Shown one piece after another: positions 1 through 7,505 of a stretch of 64,000 nucleotides of DNA. This stretch comes from Arenibacter hampyeongensis (GTDB taxonomy: Bacteria > Bacteroidota > Bacteroidia > Flavobacteriales > Flavobacteriaceae), in NCBI RefSeq assembly GCF_002909255.1, contig NZ_PIOB01000005.1:333220-397219 (forward strand). Direction: 5' to 3'. The notes beneath the pieces were generated by a model. It was not told the DNA's origin. It saw only the letters and a list, made by a program, of their open reading frames with translations, and made no database searches. The translations under genes were made by a program, and so were the position numbers. Numbering within the stretch: position 1 is the first letter of the stretch; every line of letters begins with the position of its first letter.

Positions 1-2
1 AC

Positions 3-719
3 GATGACGACTGCGACAATTGCACTACGAACCAGCTTGCTGATCTATTAACAGGTTGCAGCGATTGGACGGTGGATAAGCTTGAACGCAACGATCAAGA
101 CCTAGAAGACAATTATGCGGCATATCAATTCAATTTCGCCGCAGATGGAACATTGACTGCAGCAGACAATAGTAATTCCTTTTCAGGTACTTGGGAAAGT
201 GCTGGAACTGGCAGCAGTATTGCCTTTACCATTAATATTCCAAATCTAAGTGACTTTAATGCCATATGGAACCTTCATGAAATAGAACAAAACGGTGGCG
301 AGAACAAAGTTGACCTTCGATTGGGAGATGACCGTTTGCGTTTCGAGAGCAATTGTACCGATAATGCGGGCAACGGAAACGGAAATACTGGAACGCTTGC
401 AACCATTTTGGACGATGGTCTTTGGGTAGTAGGCTCTTATACCGAAGACGCCGATGATCAAACGAGTAATTACAACGGTTATACCTTCAACTTTAACAGT
501 GACGGTACTGTGGAAGCTGATAATGGGACTACTACGAATGGAACGTGGGCACCACAAAATTCAGATAGCGAACTCGTCTTGAATTTTGGAGTCATGGCAC
601 CATTGGATGAATTCGACGATACCTAGGATGTGATTTCCGTGGCTGACACCCAAGTTGAGCTACGCGACATTAGCGGCGGTAACGGTGGAACAGATAAATT
701 AATCCTTAAAAAACAATAG
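3..719 (+). pseudogene. 5'-truncated acidic lipoprotein-family gene, interrupted by in-frame TAG
   Basis: The reading frame is open from the window edge, so the 5' end lies outside. It encodes an Asp/Cys-rich linker, a CSDW...VDKLE domain, and a C-terminal domain with the GYTFNFNSDG strand motif. It stops at TAG 624-626, but the same frame continues for 30 codons to TAG 717-719. That tail (ending ISGGNGGTDKLILKKQ) matches the last residues of the next gene (VSGGNGGTDLLTLEKN). In the alignment the internal TAG falls where the paralogue has Trp (SEDWDIIS), so a TGG to TAG change is the simplest explanation. The family resembles secreted lipocalin-like lipoproteins; function unknown. A sequencing error could also produce the stop. 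Confidence 0.75.
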
Positions 720-744
720 AATAATAACCTTTAAAATAATTATT

Positions 745-1647
745 ATGAAAAAGAACATATTTATTTACGGACTATTATTGGTGTCGGTACTTTTTACTGG
801 ATGTACCAAAGATGCTGATGATAACAACAATTTTGCTCAGCTACGGGCTGATATTGAAACGATAACCAACAATGTTACTGTAGGTTCATGGACCATAACC
901 AACTTTATCGATTCAGGCAAAAATGAGACTGGTAATTTCACAGGCTATGGATTTTCGTTCAATTCAGATGGAAGCTTGGTAGCGGAGAACGGGAGCAATA
1001 CCGAAACGGGTACTTGGTCAATTAACATCGACAGTAACACTAATGATGATTCAAACAATGATAATTCGACTGACGATAGTTCAAGCGACGACAACTCGAA
1101 CGATGACTGCAACAATTGCAGTGTTTCGCAATTGACAGATGTGTTAACTGCATGTTCCGACTGGTATGTTGATAAACTAGAGGTGAATGACAATGATTTG
1201 GAGGATAATTTGAGTGGATACAGTTTTAATTTTTCTTCGGATGGAAGTATTGGCGTGTCTTCTAACGGAAATACCTACACGGGTTTGTGGACGGCATCAG
1301 GAAGCGGTAATTCTATTCAGGTTGTACTGACGATTTCAGATTTGAGTGATTTAGAGGCTACTTGGACCCTTCATGAAATTGAATTGGAGAATGGCGAATC
1401 TAAGGTGGATCTACGTGTCGGTGGTGATGACCGTCTACGCTTTAAGAACAATTGTACCATCGGAAATTTTTCAGGGGGTTCTTCCTCCGGCGAAATCGAT
1501 TTTAATATTTTCTTTGCCTCTCCCGCAGACTTTGCCGAACTTTCGGAAGATTGGGATATCATTTCGCACTCATCAACAAAAATAGAACTCAAGCATGTGA
1601 GTGGTGGTAATGGTGGTACTGACCTGTTGACCTTAGAAAAGAACTAG
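745..1647 (+). CDS. Acidic lipoprotein, tandem paralogue of the preceding gene
   Basis: 300 aa. The N-terminus is a lipoprotein signal with lipobox LFTGC, so the mature protein should be lipid-anchored in the cell envelope. A first domain (about residues 45-100, GYGFSFNSDG ... GTWSI) leads into an Asp/Asn/Ser linker with a CNNC pair. A second domain (about 130-235) contains CSDWYVDKLE, WTLHEIE and DDRLRF. The C-terminal segment ends SGGNGGTDLLTLEKN. The start ATG lies 25 bp after the final stop of the upstream paralogue, so the pair is probably one tandem duplication. Domains look beta-rich and lipocalin-like, but no ligand or function can be assigned. Confidence 0.85.
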   Translation: MKKNIFIYGLLLVSVLFTGCTKDADDNNNFAQLRADIETITNNVTVGSWTITNFIDSGKNETGNFTGYGFSFNSDGSLVAENGSNTETGTWSINIDSNTNDDSNNDNSTDDSSSDDNSNDDCNNCSVSQLTDVLTACSDWYVDKLEVNDNDLEDNLSGYSFNFSSDGSIGVSSNGNTYTGLWTASGSGNSIQVVLTISDLSDLEATWTLHEIELENGESKVDLRVGGDDRLRFKNNCTIGNFSGGSSSGEIDFNIFFASPADFAELSEDWDIISHSSTKIELKHVSGGNGGTDLLTLEKN

Positions 1648-1763
1648 ACCTGCCTAGTGGCAAACCAAGATAAGTAGGGTAATCCTTCCTTTTAGTGCCA
1701 GTATTGAAACCATCCAGTTTCTTTTATAAAAGTTTCCAGCTAAAAAAAGGAAGGTTTTTGATG

Positions 1764-1797
1764 AACTGCCTCAAGGCAAATTGAGGCAGTTTTATTC
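1764..1797. terminator. Hairpin terminator between convergent genes
   Basis: Perfect 11-bp stem (1764-1774 with 1781-1791, arms AACTGCCTCAA and TTGAGGCAGTT) with a 6-nt loop, followed by a short T-rich run. It lies between the lipoprotein gene (+) and the amidohydrolase gene (-) and probably serves the plus-strand gene best. Confidence 0.7.
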
Positions 1798-1808
1798 ATT
1801 GAGATGGG

Positions 1809-3248
1809 TTAGTGCCCTGCATTTTTTTTTAAATCAATTAATAAATCATCCAATTCTTGCCTCGAAAATAAGTTTCCTTGTCTTACCAACATGAAAATAT
1901 CGCTGGTCGCTTCTATGTTCATAATTGGATTCGAGTTCAATAGTAACAAATCCGCTTGCTTTCCAGGTGCGATGGATCCGTATCTATCCAAAATTCCAAA
2001 AAATTTTGGTCCGTTTATAACAGATGTTTGTAGGGCTTCCAAAGGACTTAATCCACCATCAACATATATTTTTAACTCTTCGTGTAACGCAAAACCGGGG
2101 TAAATATAGGAGTTCAAAAACCCGGCATCGGTCCCGGCAATGATATCCATTCCCGAAGATTTGATGATTGGAATCAAGGACACCAATTTGTTATATCGTT
2201 TCTTTCTTTCTTCAATTTCTTTTTCATTGGCTTTATTGGCTCTTTGTACCCTCCAATCATAGGTTTTTATCAGCCCCTTTCCCAAATATTTTAACTGTTC
2301 ATCTCCTTTGTGGTCGTCCTTGTCCAAATAAGAGATAATCCGATTTCCGATTAATGTTGGCACAACGGCGGTTTTATTATTCTTGAGTTCTTCATAAACA
2401 GAAAGCGCATATTGGTCATCGAAGGAATCGTACAGTTCTCGATTAGCCGATGCATAGTCCAACTCCTTTGCGACGACCTTTTTTATAATGGAAGTTTCTT
2501 CTGGAGAACCCGCTTTCAGTAAATACGACATGTGTTCTACAGTACTCATTCCATGTTTGGCAAGATCCGTTGCCTTTAGGCTAAATGGAATATGGGCAGA
2601 TACTTTGAATCCACGTTGGTGCGCCTTTTTTACAGCGGTCTCGAAAAGTTCGGGCGAAAGGGCATTATCTGTGATCTTTACAAAATCAGCTCTTACTTTT
2701 TCTAGAGAATCCAAGGCAAGTTCAAGTTCGGTCTCATCGGCAACCTCTTGATCACCAGGCCAAATGGAATTGATTCCTTCTATTTTCGGTCCGGATGAAA
2801 AAATATTGGGTCCCAGAAGTACGCCCTTTTCGATTTCAGCTTTCCATTCAAAAACGGAAGGACTAATATCAGCGGAACAATCTCGAACAGTCGTTACCCC
2901 ATTGGCAATATAAAGTGGCAGCAAGTTCTTATTTTCAGAAATCAAAGTGTCTCCGCCTCCAAAATGTACGTGCATATCCCAAAGACCCGGGATAACAAAT
3001 TTGCCCCTGCCATCTATTTTCTTCTTAGTAGTCCAGGTTTTAGCACTAGCGTCATCCATGATGTTTGCAATAGAATCCGCAATTATGGCGATACTCTGAT
3101 TTTCCTTCAAGTTTCCTGAATAGGTATCAACAATAGTTGCGTATTGAATGACAAGATCGTAGTTGACTTTTTTTCTTGAATTGCAGGAAATAAGGAACGA
3201 GACAAACAGCCCCGATAATAAGTAGGTAGTATATTTCATTTTGTTCAT
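1809..3248 (-). CDS. Amidohydrolase-family lipoprotein
   Basis: 479 aa. The signal ends in lipobox FLISC (Cys22), so it is an envelope lipoprotein. The metal-dependent amidohydrolase fold shows in the GLWDMHVHFGG motif (HVH at 93-95, metal ligands), VEHMSYL, and the late GTDAGF motif with the catalytic Asp. A C-terminal beta-sandwich segment reads GKQADLLLLNSNP, typical of imidazolonepropionase/prolidase-like members. It likely hydrolyses a cyclic amide or dipeptide-like substrate outside the inner membrane; the substrate is not visible. It stands alone, downstream of the CDF remnant and convergent with the lipoprotein pair. Confidence 0.88.
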   Translation of the reverse strand: MNKMKYTTYLLSGLFVSFLISCNSRKKVNYDLVIQYATIVDTYSGNLKENQSIAIIADSIANIMDDASAKTWTTKKKIDGRGKFVIPGLWDMHVHFGGGDTLISENKNLLPLYIANGVTTVRDCSADISPSVFEWKAEIEKGVLLGPNIFSSGPKIEGINSIWPGDQEVADETELELALDSLEKVRADFVKITDNALSPELFETAVKKAHQRGFKVSAHIPFSLKATDLAKHGMSTVEHMSYLLKAGSPEETSIIKKVVAKELDYASANRELYDSFDDQYALSVYEELKNNKTAVVPTLIGNRIISYLDKDDHKGDEQLKYLGKGLIKTYDWRVQRANKANEKEIEERKKRYNKLVSLIPIIKSSGMDIIAGTDAGFLNSYIYPGFALHEELKIYVDGGLSPLEALQTSVINGPKFFGILDRYGSIAPGKQADLLLLNSNPIMNIEATSDIFMLVRQGNLFSRQELDDLLIDLKKNAGH

Positions 3249-3317
3249 TTATAGCGAAATTAACTAATTTGCCAAGATAGGACAGGTCAACGTTGGAAAT
3301 TTCAAAAGTAATGTTAC

Positions 3318-3494
3318 CTAGCTATTTGGCATAATATGTATAAGCACACCTCCTAGGTTAGAAAATTTGGTTATCAAGGTATCTTTGAGTTTATGCGCAA
3401 TATCGTAGCCTTCTTTTACCGAAATATCAGCATTGACAATTGCATGCAAATCGACTTGGTACTTTGACCCATTATTATCAAATTCTATAATCAA
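3318..3494 (-). pseudogene. C-terminal remnant of a cation diffusion facilitator (CDF) transporter
   Basis: Directly after the integrase stop (TAA, 3497-3495) the same frame stays open for 58 codons to TAG at 3320-3318. The peptide includes GSKYQVDLHAIVNADISVKE and ends in GGVLIHIMPNS. This is the pattern of the cytoplasmic dimerisation domain at the end of CDF zinc/cation exporters (Y-V-D-H ... V-HI-P). The membrane part of the gene is absent here, and the sequence upstream is integrase. It is therefore a 3' gene stub left by a recombination or deletion event. No start codon or promoter of its own is evident. Confidence 0.75.
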
Positions 3495-4721
3495 TTATTT
3501 CGAAAAATTAATGATTGCATCTAAAGCTTCGTCTGCATTTTTGTGAATAAAATTACCTTGATAGCCAATTGTTGTGCTCAGATGAGTATGTCTATATAAT
3601 TTTTGAAGCATTTGCGGTGAAACCTTATCGCCAGCAATGTTACCAAAACTGTGTCTAGCAATGTGATTGGTGATTTTCTTATCTATTTCAGCAAGTCCTG
3701 CAATTGTTTTTAAATTGGCATTGTGCCTTTTTATGGAAGATTTAATTCTAGTGTATATAGACTTCGAATCCTTAATTGGTAAATTACTTAAATCTGGAAA
3801 TATATAATCCGATTTAAGTCTTTTGTCAATACTATAGTAGTCGAGAATTTCTATCACGGGATTTGGTAGTTTTAAGGAATCTGCCTTATCATTTTTACTC
3901 ATTTTGTAATATAATCGATCTCCAATAATGTCCTTCCATTCCATCCTTAAAACGTCTGAAATTCTTATTCCTGCAAGATAGAATGAAAATAGGAATACAT
4001 TTCTAGTGTGCCATATGGAGGTACCAATATCTAAATCCAGTTCTTCTATTTTACGAATCTCGTTTTCATCTAAACCTATTTTAATGGTCTGCGGGTATTT
4101 TATTTTTATTTTGTCTTTCCCGAATGGATAAAATTGTCGATCCACTATCTTTTTACTTACTGCAATGTTGAAAAGTAATCGTATCATCACCAACACGTTC
4201 ATTGTAGAACGCTCCGATAAGCCGGCAGTATTGCGAAGATAAATTTTCATTTTTTTGAGAAGATGTTCATCTATTTCTTCAAATGTCAGGTTTCGATTTT
4301 TAACAAATTTCTTTATACTGTTAATTTTACTCCTATCGGATATTGCTCTGTTGTGTTTGTTGGCATTGATCAAATCTTCAATATGCTCGTCGGCAAGTTC
4401 AAAAAAAGTCAGTTTTTTGGTATTCTTTCTTATTGCATCTATTATCCCTTTAGCGGTATAATTCTGTCTTGAAGCTTCCAGATCAAAAATGATATCTTCA
4501 ATTTCATCGTATTTCTTCCTAATAAGCCTATTTAACTGTTTGTATTTTGGATGTGAGGTTTTGACTTTTTCACCACGTTCATCCCAAAACTCCGGTTTTA
4601 GTTTCTGGCCAAGATGGTAATAACTCCGTTTTCGATTTACGGTGAGGCGCAGAGCTAAGCGAAAATCTTTCTTACCTGTTGTGTCGGTTTTAGTGTGTAA
4701 AACTGTTTTTAGAGTTGCCAT
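3495..4721 (-). CDS. Tyrosine recombinase / phage-type integrase
   Basis: 408 aa from the ATG at 4721. An upstream ATG at 4799 would add 26 residues unlike the family, whereas MATLKTVLHTKTDT is the usual start of Bacteroidota integrases. Order: arm-type DNA-binding domain (about 1-100), SAM-like core-binding domain (about 100-200), catalytic domain (about 215-400). Catalytic residues are visible: Arg in AGIRISDVL, HxxR in NHIARHSF, His in RHTHLSTT, and the Tyr nucleophile in TTIGYQ. It cuts and rejoins DNA at attachment sites. The tRNA-Leu fragment about 160 bp upstream of its start fits an att site. Its 3' end abuts a CDF stub, so the rest of the element seems lost or rearranged. Confidence 0.93.
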   Translation of the reverse strand: MATLKTVLHTKTDTTGKKDFRLALRLTVNRKRSYYHLGQKLKPEFWDERGEKVKTSHPKYKQLNRLIRKKYDEIEDIIFDLEASRQNYTAKGIIDAIRKNTKKLTFFELADEHIEDLINANKHNRAISDRSKINSIKKFVKNRNLTFEEIDEHLLKKMKIYLRNTAGLSERSTMNVLVMIRLLFNIAVSKKIVDRQFYPFGKDKIKIKYPQTIKIGLDENEIRKIEELDLDIGTSIWHTRNVFLFSFYLAGIRISDVLRMEWKDIIGDRLYYKMSKNDKADSLKLPNPVIEILDYYSIDKRLKSDYIFPDLSNLPIKDSKSIYTRIKSSIKRHNANLKTIAGLAEIDKKITNHIARHSFGNIAGDKVSPQMLQKLYRHTHLSTTIGYQGNFIHKNADEALDAIINFSK

Positions 4722-4881
4722 AATCCGAAAAGTTTTTATAAAGATAAACAATCGGGGTAACACATGGGTAACACATTTTATGATATCATATGGATACAAT
4801 TGATATCCAATGAAATTGTAAATATTTTATAATCAGATATTTAATTTCTTTTGTTATCTTATGTTTGACTAAAAAGTTAGG

Positions 4882-4931
4882 CTTAGGATCTAGTGCCGTG
4901 AGGTGTGAGAGTTCGAGTCTCTCCGCCTGTA
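4882..4931 (+). tRNA. 3' half of a tRNA-Leu(TAG): probable integration scar
   Basis: The sequence reads as a tRNA from the anticodon loop onward: loop CTTAGGA (anticodon TAG, 4884-4886), 3' anticodon stem TCTAG, a long variable arm as in class II tRNAs, T-arm GAGAG/TTCGAGT/CTCTC (4907-4923), and 3' acceptor strand CGCCTGT plus discriminator A. No D-arm or matching 5' acceptor strand (ACAGGCG) lies upstream. It is therefore a partial tRNA, as produced when an integrase inserts at a tRNA 3' end. The intact gene should lie outside the window. Confidence 0.75.
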
Positions 4932-5312
4932 CTGAGTAAAAAGCTCTTCAGAAATGAGGAGCTTTTTTTGTGGTCGATGGTTTTGAAACGGGAGAGACGA
5001 GAAGCCTGTCCCGCCATGAGCGGGAAGTCTCGGAGTTTATCCTGAGCGCAGCCGAAGGGCCTGTACTGAGTAAAAAGCTCTTCAGAAATGAGGAGCTTTT
5101 TTTGTGGTCGATGGTTTTGAAACGGGAGAGACAAGAAGCCTGTCCCGCCACGGGCGGGAAGTCTCGGAGTTTATCCTGAGCGCAGCCGAATGGCCTGTAC
5201 TTAGTGAAAAGCTCTTCAGAAATGAGGGGCTTTTTTTGTGGTCGATAGTTTTGAAATAGTAGAGGCCAGAAGCCTGTCCCGCCATGGGCTGGAAGTCTCG
5301 GAGATTATCTGA
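4925..5312. repeat. Three tandem 134-bp repeats carrying the tRNA 3' end and terminator
   Basis: Units start at 4925, 5059 and 5193, an exact 134-bp spacing. Each starts GCCTGTACT, the 3' end of the tRNA fragment, followed by the hairpin AAAAGCTC...GAGCTTTTTTT, then TGTGGTCGAT, a CCTGTCCCGCC...GGCGGGAAGTCTCGG block, and TTTATCCTGAGCGCAGCC. The first two units are nearly identical; the third is diverged and truncated. The TATCCTGAGCGCAGCCGAA block resembles a dispersed repeat I recall from other bacterial genomes. Open frames inside are not genes. Confidence 0.9.
4938..4969 (+). terminator. Terminator hairpin downstream of the tRNA fragment
   Basis: Stem AAAAAGCTC (4938-4946) with GAGCTTTTT (4959-4967), extended inside by three more pairs around an AGAAAT loop, with a 7-T tract. 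It was probably the terminator of the original tRNA transcript and is copied in repeat units 2 and 3. Confidence 0.7.
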
Positions 5313-5488
5313 GCATTTGAACGGATCAATCTTAAAAGTTGCGCCTGCAAACATAATAGTAAGATTAAACTATCTCAAAGATCGTTTTCTGTTCATTTTT
5401 TTGCATGGCCCAAAAAACGCTAGGTTGATTTTAAACTTCTTATTAATTAAGCATGTATATTAGACTTCAACAATACAATACTGTTTCT

Positions 5489-5496
5489 TATTTTTG
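5489..5496 (+). promoter_or_regulatory. Candidate -7 box (TATTTTTG)
   Basis: Matches the Bacteroidota -7 consensus TAnnTTTG, 23 bp before the ATG of the glutamate-synthase-like gene. No convincing -33 element was found. Confidence 0.45.
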
Positions 5497-5519
5497 TTGT
5501 TAACCTAACATGCCTTCCT

Positions 5520-7109
5520 ATGAAAGTCCGTGAACGTTTTATTCTTATCTCAACCATAATTGTCATCGCCATCATTTGCATGTCTCTTTTCTGGCCTCGT
5601 ATTTTATGGAGTTTCATATTGGTAGGGCCTTTGGTATTGATGGGTGTTTTTGACATCTTTCAAAAACGCCATACCATAAGGCGTAACTTCCCGTTGATCG
5701 GTAGGTTTCGGTATGTATTGGAATCCATACGGCCAGAGATCATGCAATATTTCGTGGAGACCGATACCGAAGGAAGGCCCTTGAACCGTATTTTAAGGTC
5801 GGTGATCTACCGAAGGGCGAAGGGCGAGACAGATACCGAACCTTTTGGTACACAGATGGATCTGTACCACTCGGGATATGAATGGATGGAACATTCGATG
5901 TACGCAAAGCACAATCCAAAGGATATTGGGGAGTTTCCCAGGTTGCTGATCGGAGGCAAGGATTGTAAACAACCCTACTCTTCAAGCCTGTTGAATATTT
6001 CGGCCATGAGTTTCGGTTCTTTGAGCAACAATGCCATTATGGCCCTAAATAAGGGTGCCGAAATGGGGAATTTTGCTCACAATACTGGCGAAGGGGGAAT
6101 CAGCGATCATCATCTGAAATACGGTGGCGACCTTATTTGGCAAATTGGTACCGGGTATTTCGGCTGTAGAAATGACGATGGCACTTTTAATGAAAGAACG
6201 TTTCGTGAAAATGCCCTACGACCCTCGGTAAAAATGATAGAGATTAAACTGTCGCAAGGGGCGAAACCCGGTCACGGGGGAATTTTGCCTGCCATAAAGA
6301 ATACAGAGGAAATCGCCAAGATCAGGCATATAAAACCTGGTATTGCCGTTCATTCCCCTCCGTCGCATTCGGCTTTTTCCGACCCTATTCAATTCATGTA
6401 TTTTATTAAAAAACTGCGCGACCTGTCCGATGGAAAACCGGTCGGGTTTAAATTGTGCATAGGTAGGAAACAGGAATTCATGGATTTCTGCGAGGCCATG
6501 ATCTTTACAGGCATAACTCCAGATTTTATTACTGTTGATGGGGGAGAAGGTGGCACTGGTGCCGCCCCTGTAGAATTTTCGAATACAATGGGAATGCCCT
6601 TGCGTGAAGGGTTGATTTTTGTACACGATACCTTGGTAGGTTTCGGATTGAAAAAAGATATAAAAGTAATCGTGGCAGGAAAGATCATAACCGGATTTCA
6701 TATGGCACGGGCATTGGCACTGGGAGCCGATGGTTGCAACAGTGCCCGTGCCATGATGTTGTCCATCGGGTGTATCCAGGCCTTGCAATGCAACATGAAT
6801 ACTTGCCCTACAGGGATTGCCACACAGAACAGGTCGCTTGTTAAAGGGCTAGTGGTGGATGACAAAGCGCCAAGGGCGAAAAATTATCATGAAGCCACTA
6901 TTCATAGTTTTCTGGAATTGATTGCAGCAGCAGGATTGGATGGTCCAGCGGATTTAAGGCGCGAACATATTAGCAAGAGGGTGGGGATGTACATTGTGAA
7001 GACCTATGATGAAATTTACCCTTATATGGAGGAAGGTTGCCTATTGGATATTGCGGACATTCCCAAAAACTATCAAAGATATTTTCAATTGACAAGGATA
7101 ATGAAGTAA
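5520..7109 (+). CDS. FMN-binding glutamate synthase-family protein, membrane-anchored
   Basis: 529 aa. Residues about 5-45 form two hydrophobic helices, so the enzyme is probably attached to the inner membrane. The rest matches the FMN/synthase domain of the large glutamate synthase subunit: KPGHGGILP, the phosphate-binding DGGEGGTGAAP, and a Cys cluster (C418, C424, C429) in the GCIQALQCNMNTCPTG segment for a 3Fe-4S centre. The glutaminase domain and the C-terminal GXGXG domain of full GltB are missing, as in stand-alone 'glutamate synthase domain 2' proteins. It may oxidise or aminate a keto-acid-like substrate; the reaction is not known. Monocistronic by spacing. Confidence 0.9.
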   Translation: MKVRERFILISTIIVIAIICMSLFWPRILWSFILVGPLVLMGVFDIFQKRHTIRRNFPLIGRFRYVLESIRPEIMQYFVETDTEGRPLNRILRSVIYRRAKGETDTEPFGTQMDLYHSGYEWMEHSMYAKHNPKDIGEFPRLLIGGKDCKQPYSSSLLNISAMSFGSLSNNAIMALNKGAEMGNFAHNTGEGGISDHHLKYGGDLIWQIGTGYFGCRNDDGTFNERTFRENALRPSVKMIEIKLSQGAKPGHGGILPAIKNTEEIAKIRHIKPGIAVHSPPSHSAFSDPIQFMYFIKKLRDLSDGKPVGFKLCIGRKQEFMDFCEAMIFTGITPDFITVDGGEGGTGAAPVEFSNTMGMPLREGLIFVHDTLVGFGLKKDIKVIVAGKIITGFHMARALALGADGCNSARAMMLSIGCIQALQCNMNTCPTGIATQNRSLVKGLVVDDKAPRAKNYHEATIHSFLELIAAAGLDGPADLRREHISKRVGMYIVKTYDEIYPYMEEGCLLDIADIPKNYQRYFQLTRIMK

Positions 7110-7505
7110 TGCGTCTTGTAAGTTAACCTATATATGTCCAGCCTTATAAAAACTGTTTAGCCGTTTAATATTTTTAAATGTGTTATAGGCTGGTCATGTT
7201 TTATTCAGCCGCAGTTACTCTACTATCAACACTAAGGTAAATTATCAAGCAACTTTTAAGCACATCCTAACAGATGATACCTTGGAAATCTCCTGAAAAT
7301 GGTCTGGATTTTATGCCTTGGAGCCTGGTAGATACCACTTTGGCAGAAATATTAAGATTATGCGGGATAAAAAATATAACTTTCCGGATAAGATGACATG
7401 GAATTATGATTTTCCGGAAGGCTCCATACATGTGCATGAAGTGAAAAAATACCTAGAGCTCTGTTAGAATGTATTGCGCTAAATAAATTCTATTTCCTTT
7501 AAAAA
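7110..7505. other. Intergenic region with a long-loop hairpin and decayed coding sequence
   Basis: 396 bp without an intact gene. CCAGCCTTATAA (7138-7149) can pair with TTATAGGCTGG (7183-7193) across a long loop, perhaps a weak terminator. The rest is covered by the decayed frame described separately. Confidence 0.5.
7189..7467 (+). pseudogene. Decayed reading frame of unrecognised family
   Basis: One frame gives protein-like sequence for 92 codons, broken by a single TGA (7294-7296). The part before it includes VNYQATFKHILTDDTLEIS; the part after includes GFYALEPGRYHFGRN and EGSIHVHEVKKYLELC, ending at TAG 7465-7467. There is no start codon at the beginning, and the frame opens just after a TAG. 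The composition looks coding, but I do not recognise a family. It may be the 3' end of a gene that belonged to the adjacent cluster. Confidence 0.35.

Noticed and set aside
4882..4931. Functional tRNA-Leu gene
   Set aside because: The 5' half is absent upstream, so only a 3' fragment is present.
4883..5354. Several short open frames on both strands in the repeat block
   Set aside because: They only restate the 134-bp repeat and tRNA fragment; sequence is low complexity and repeated between units.
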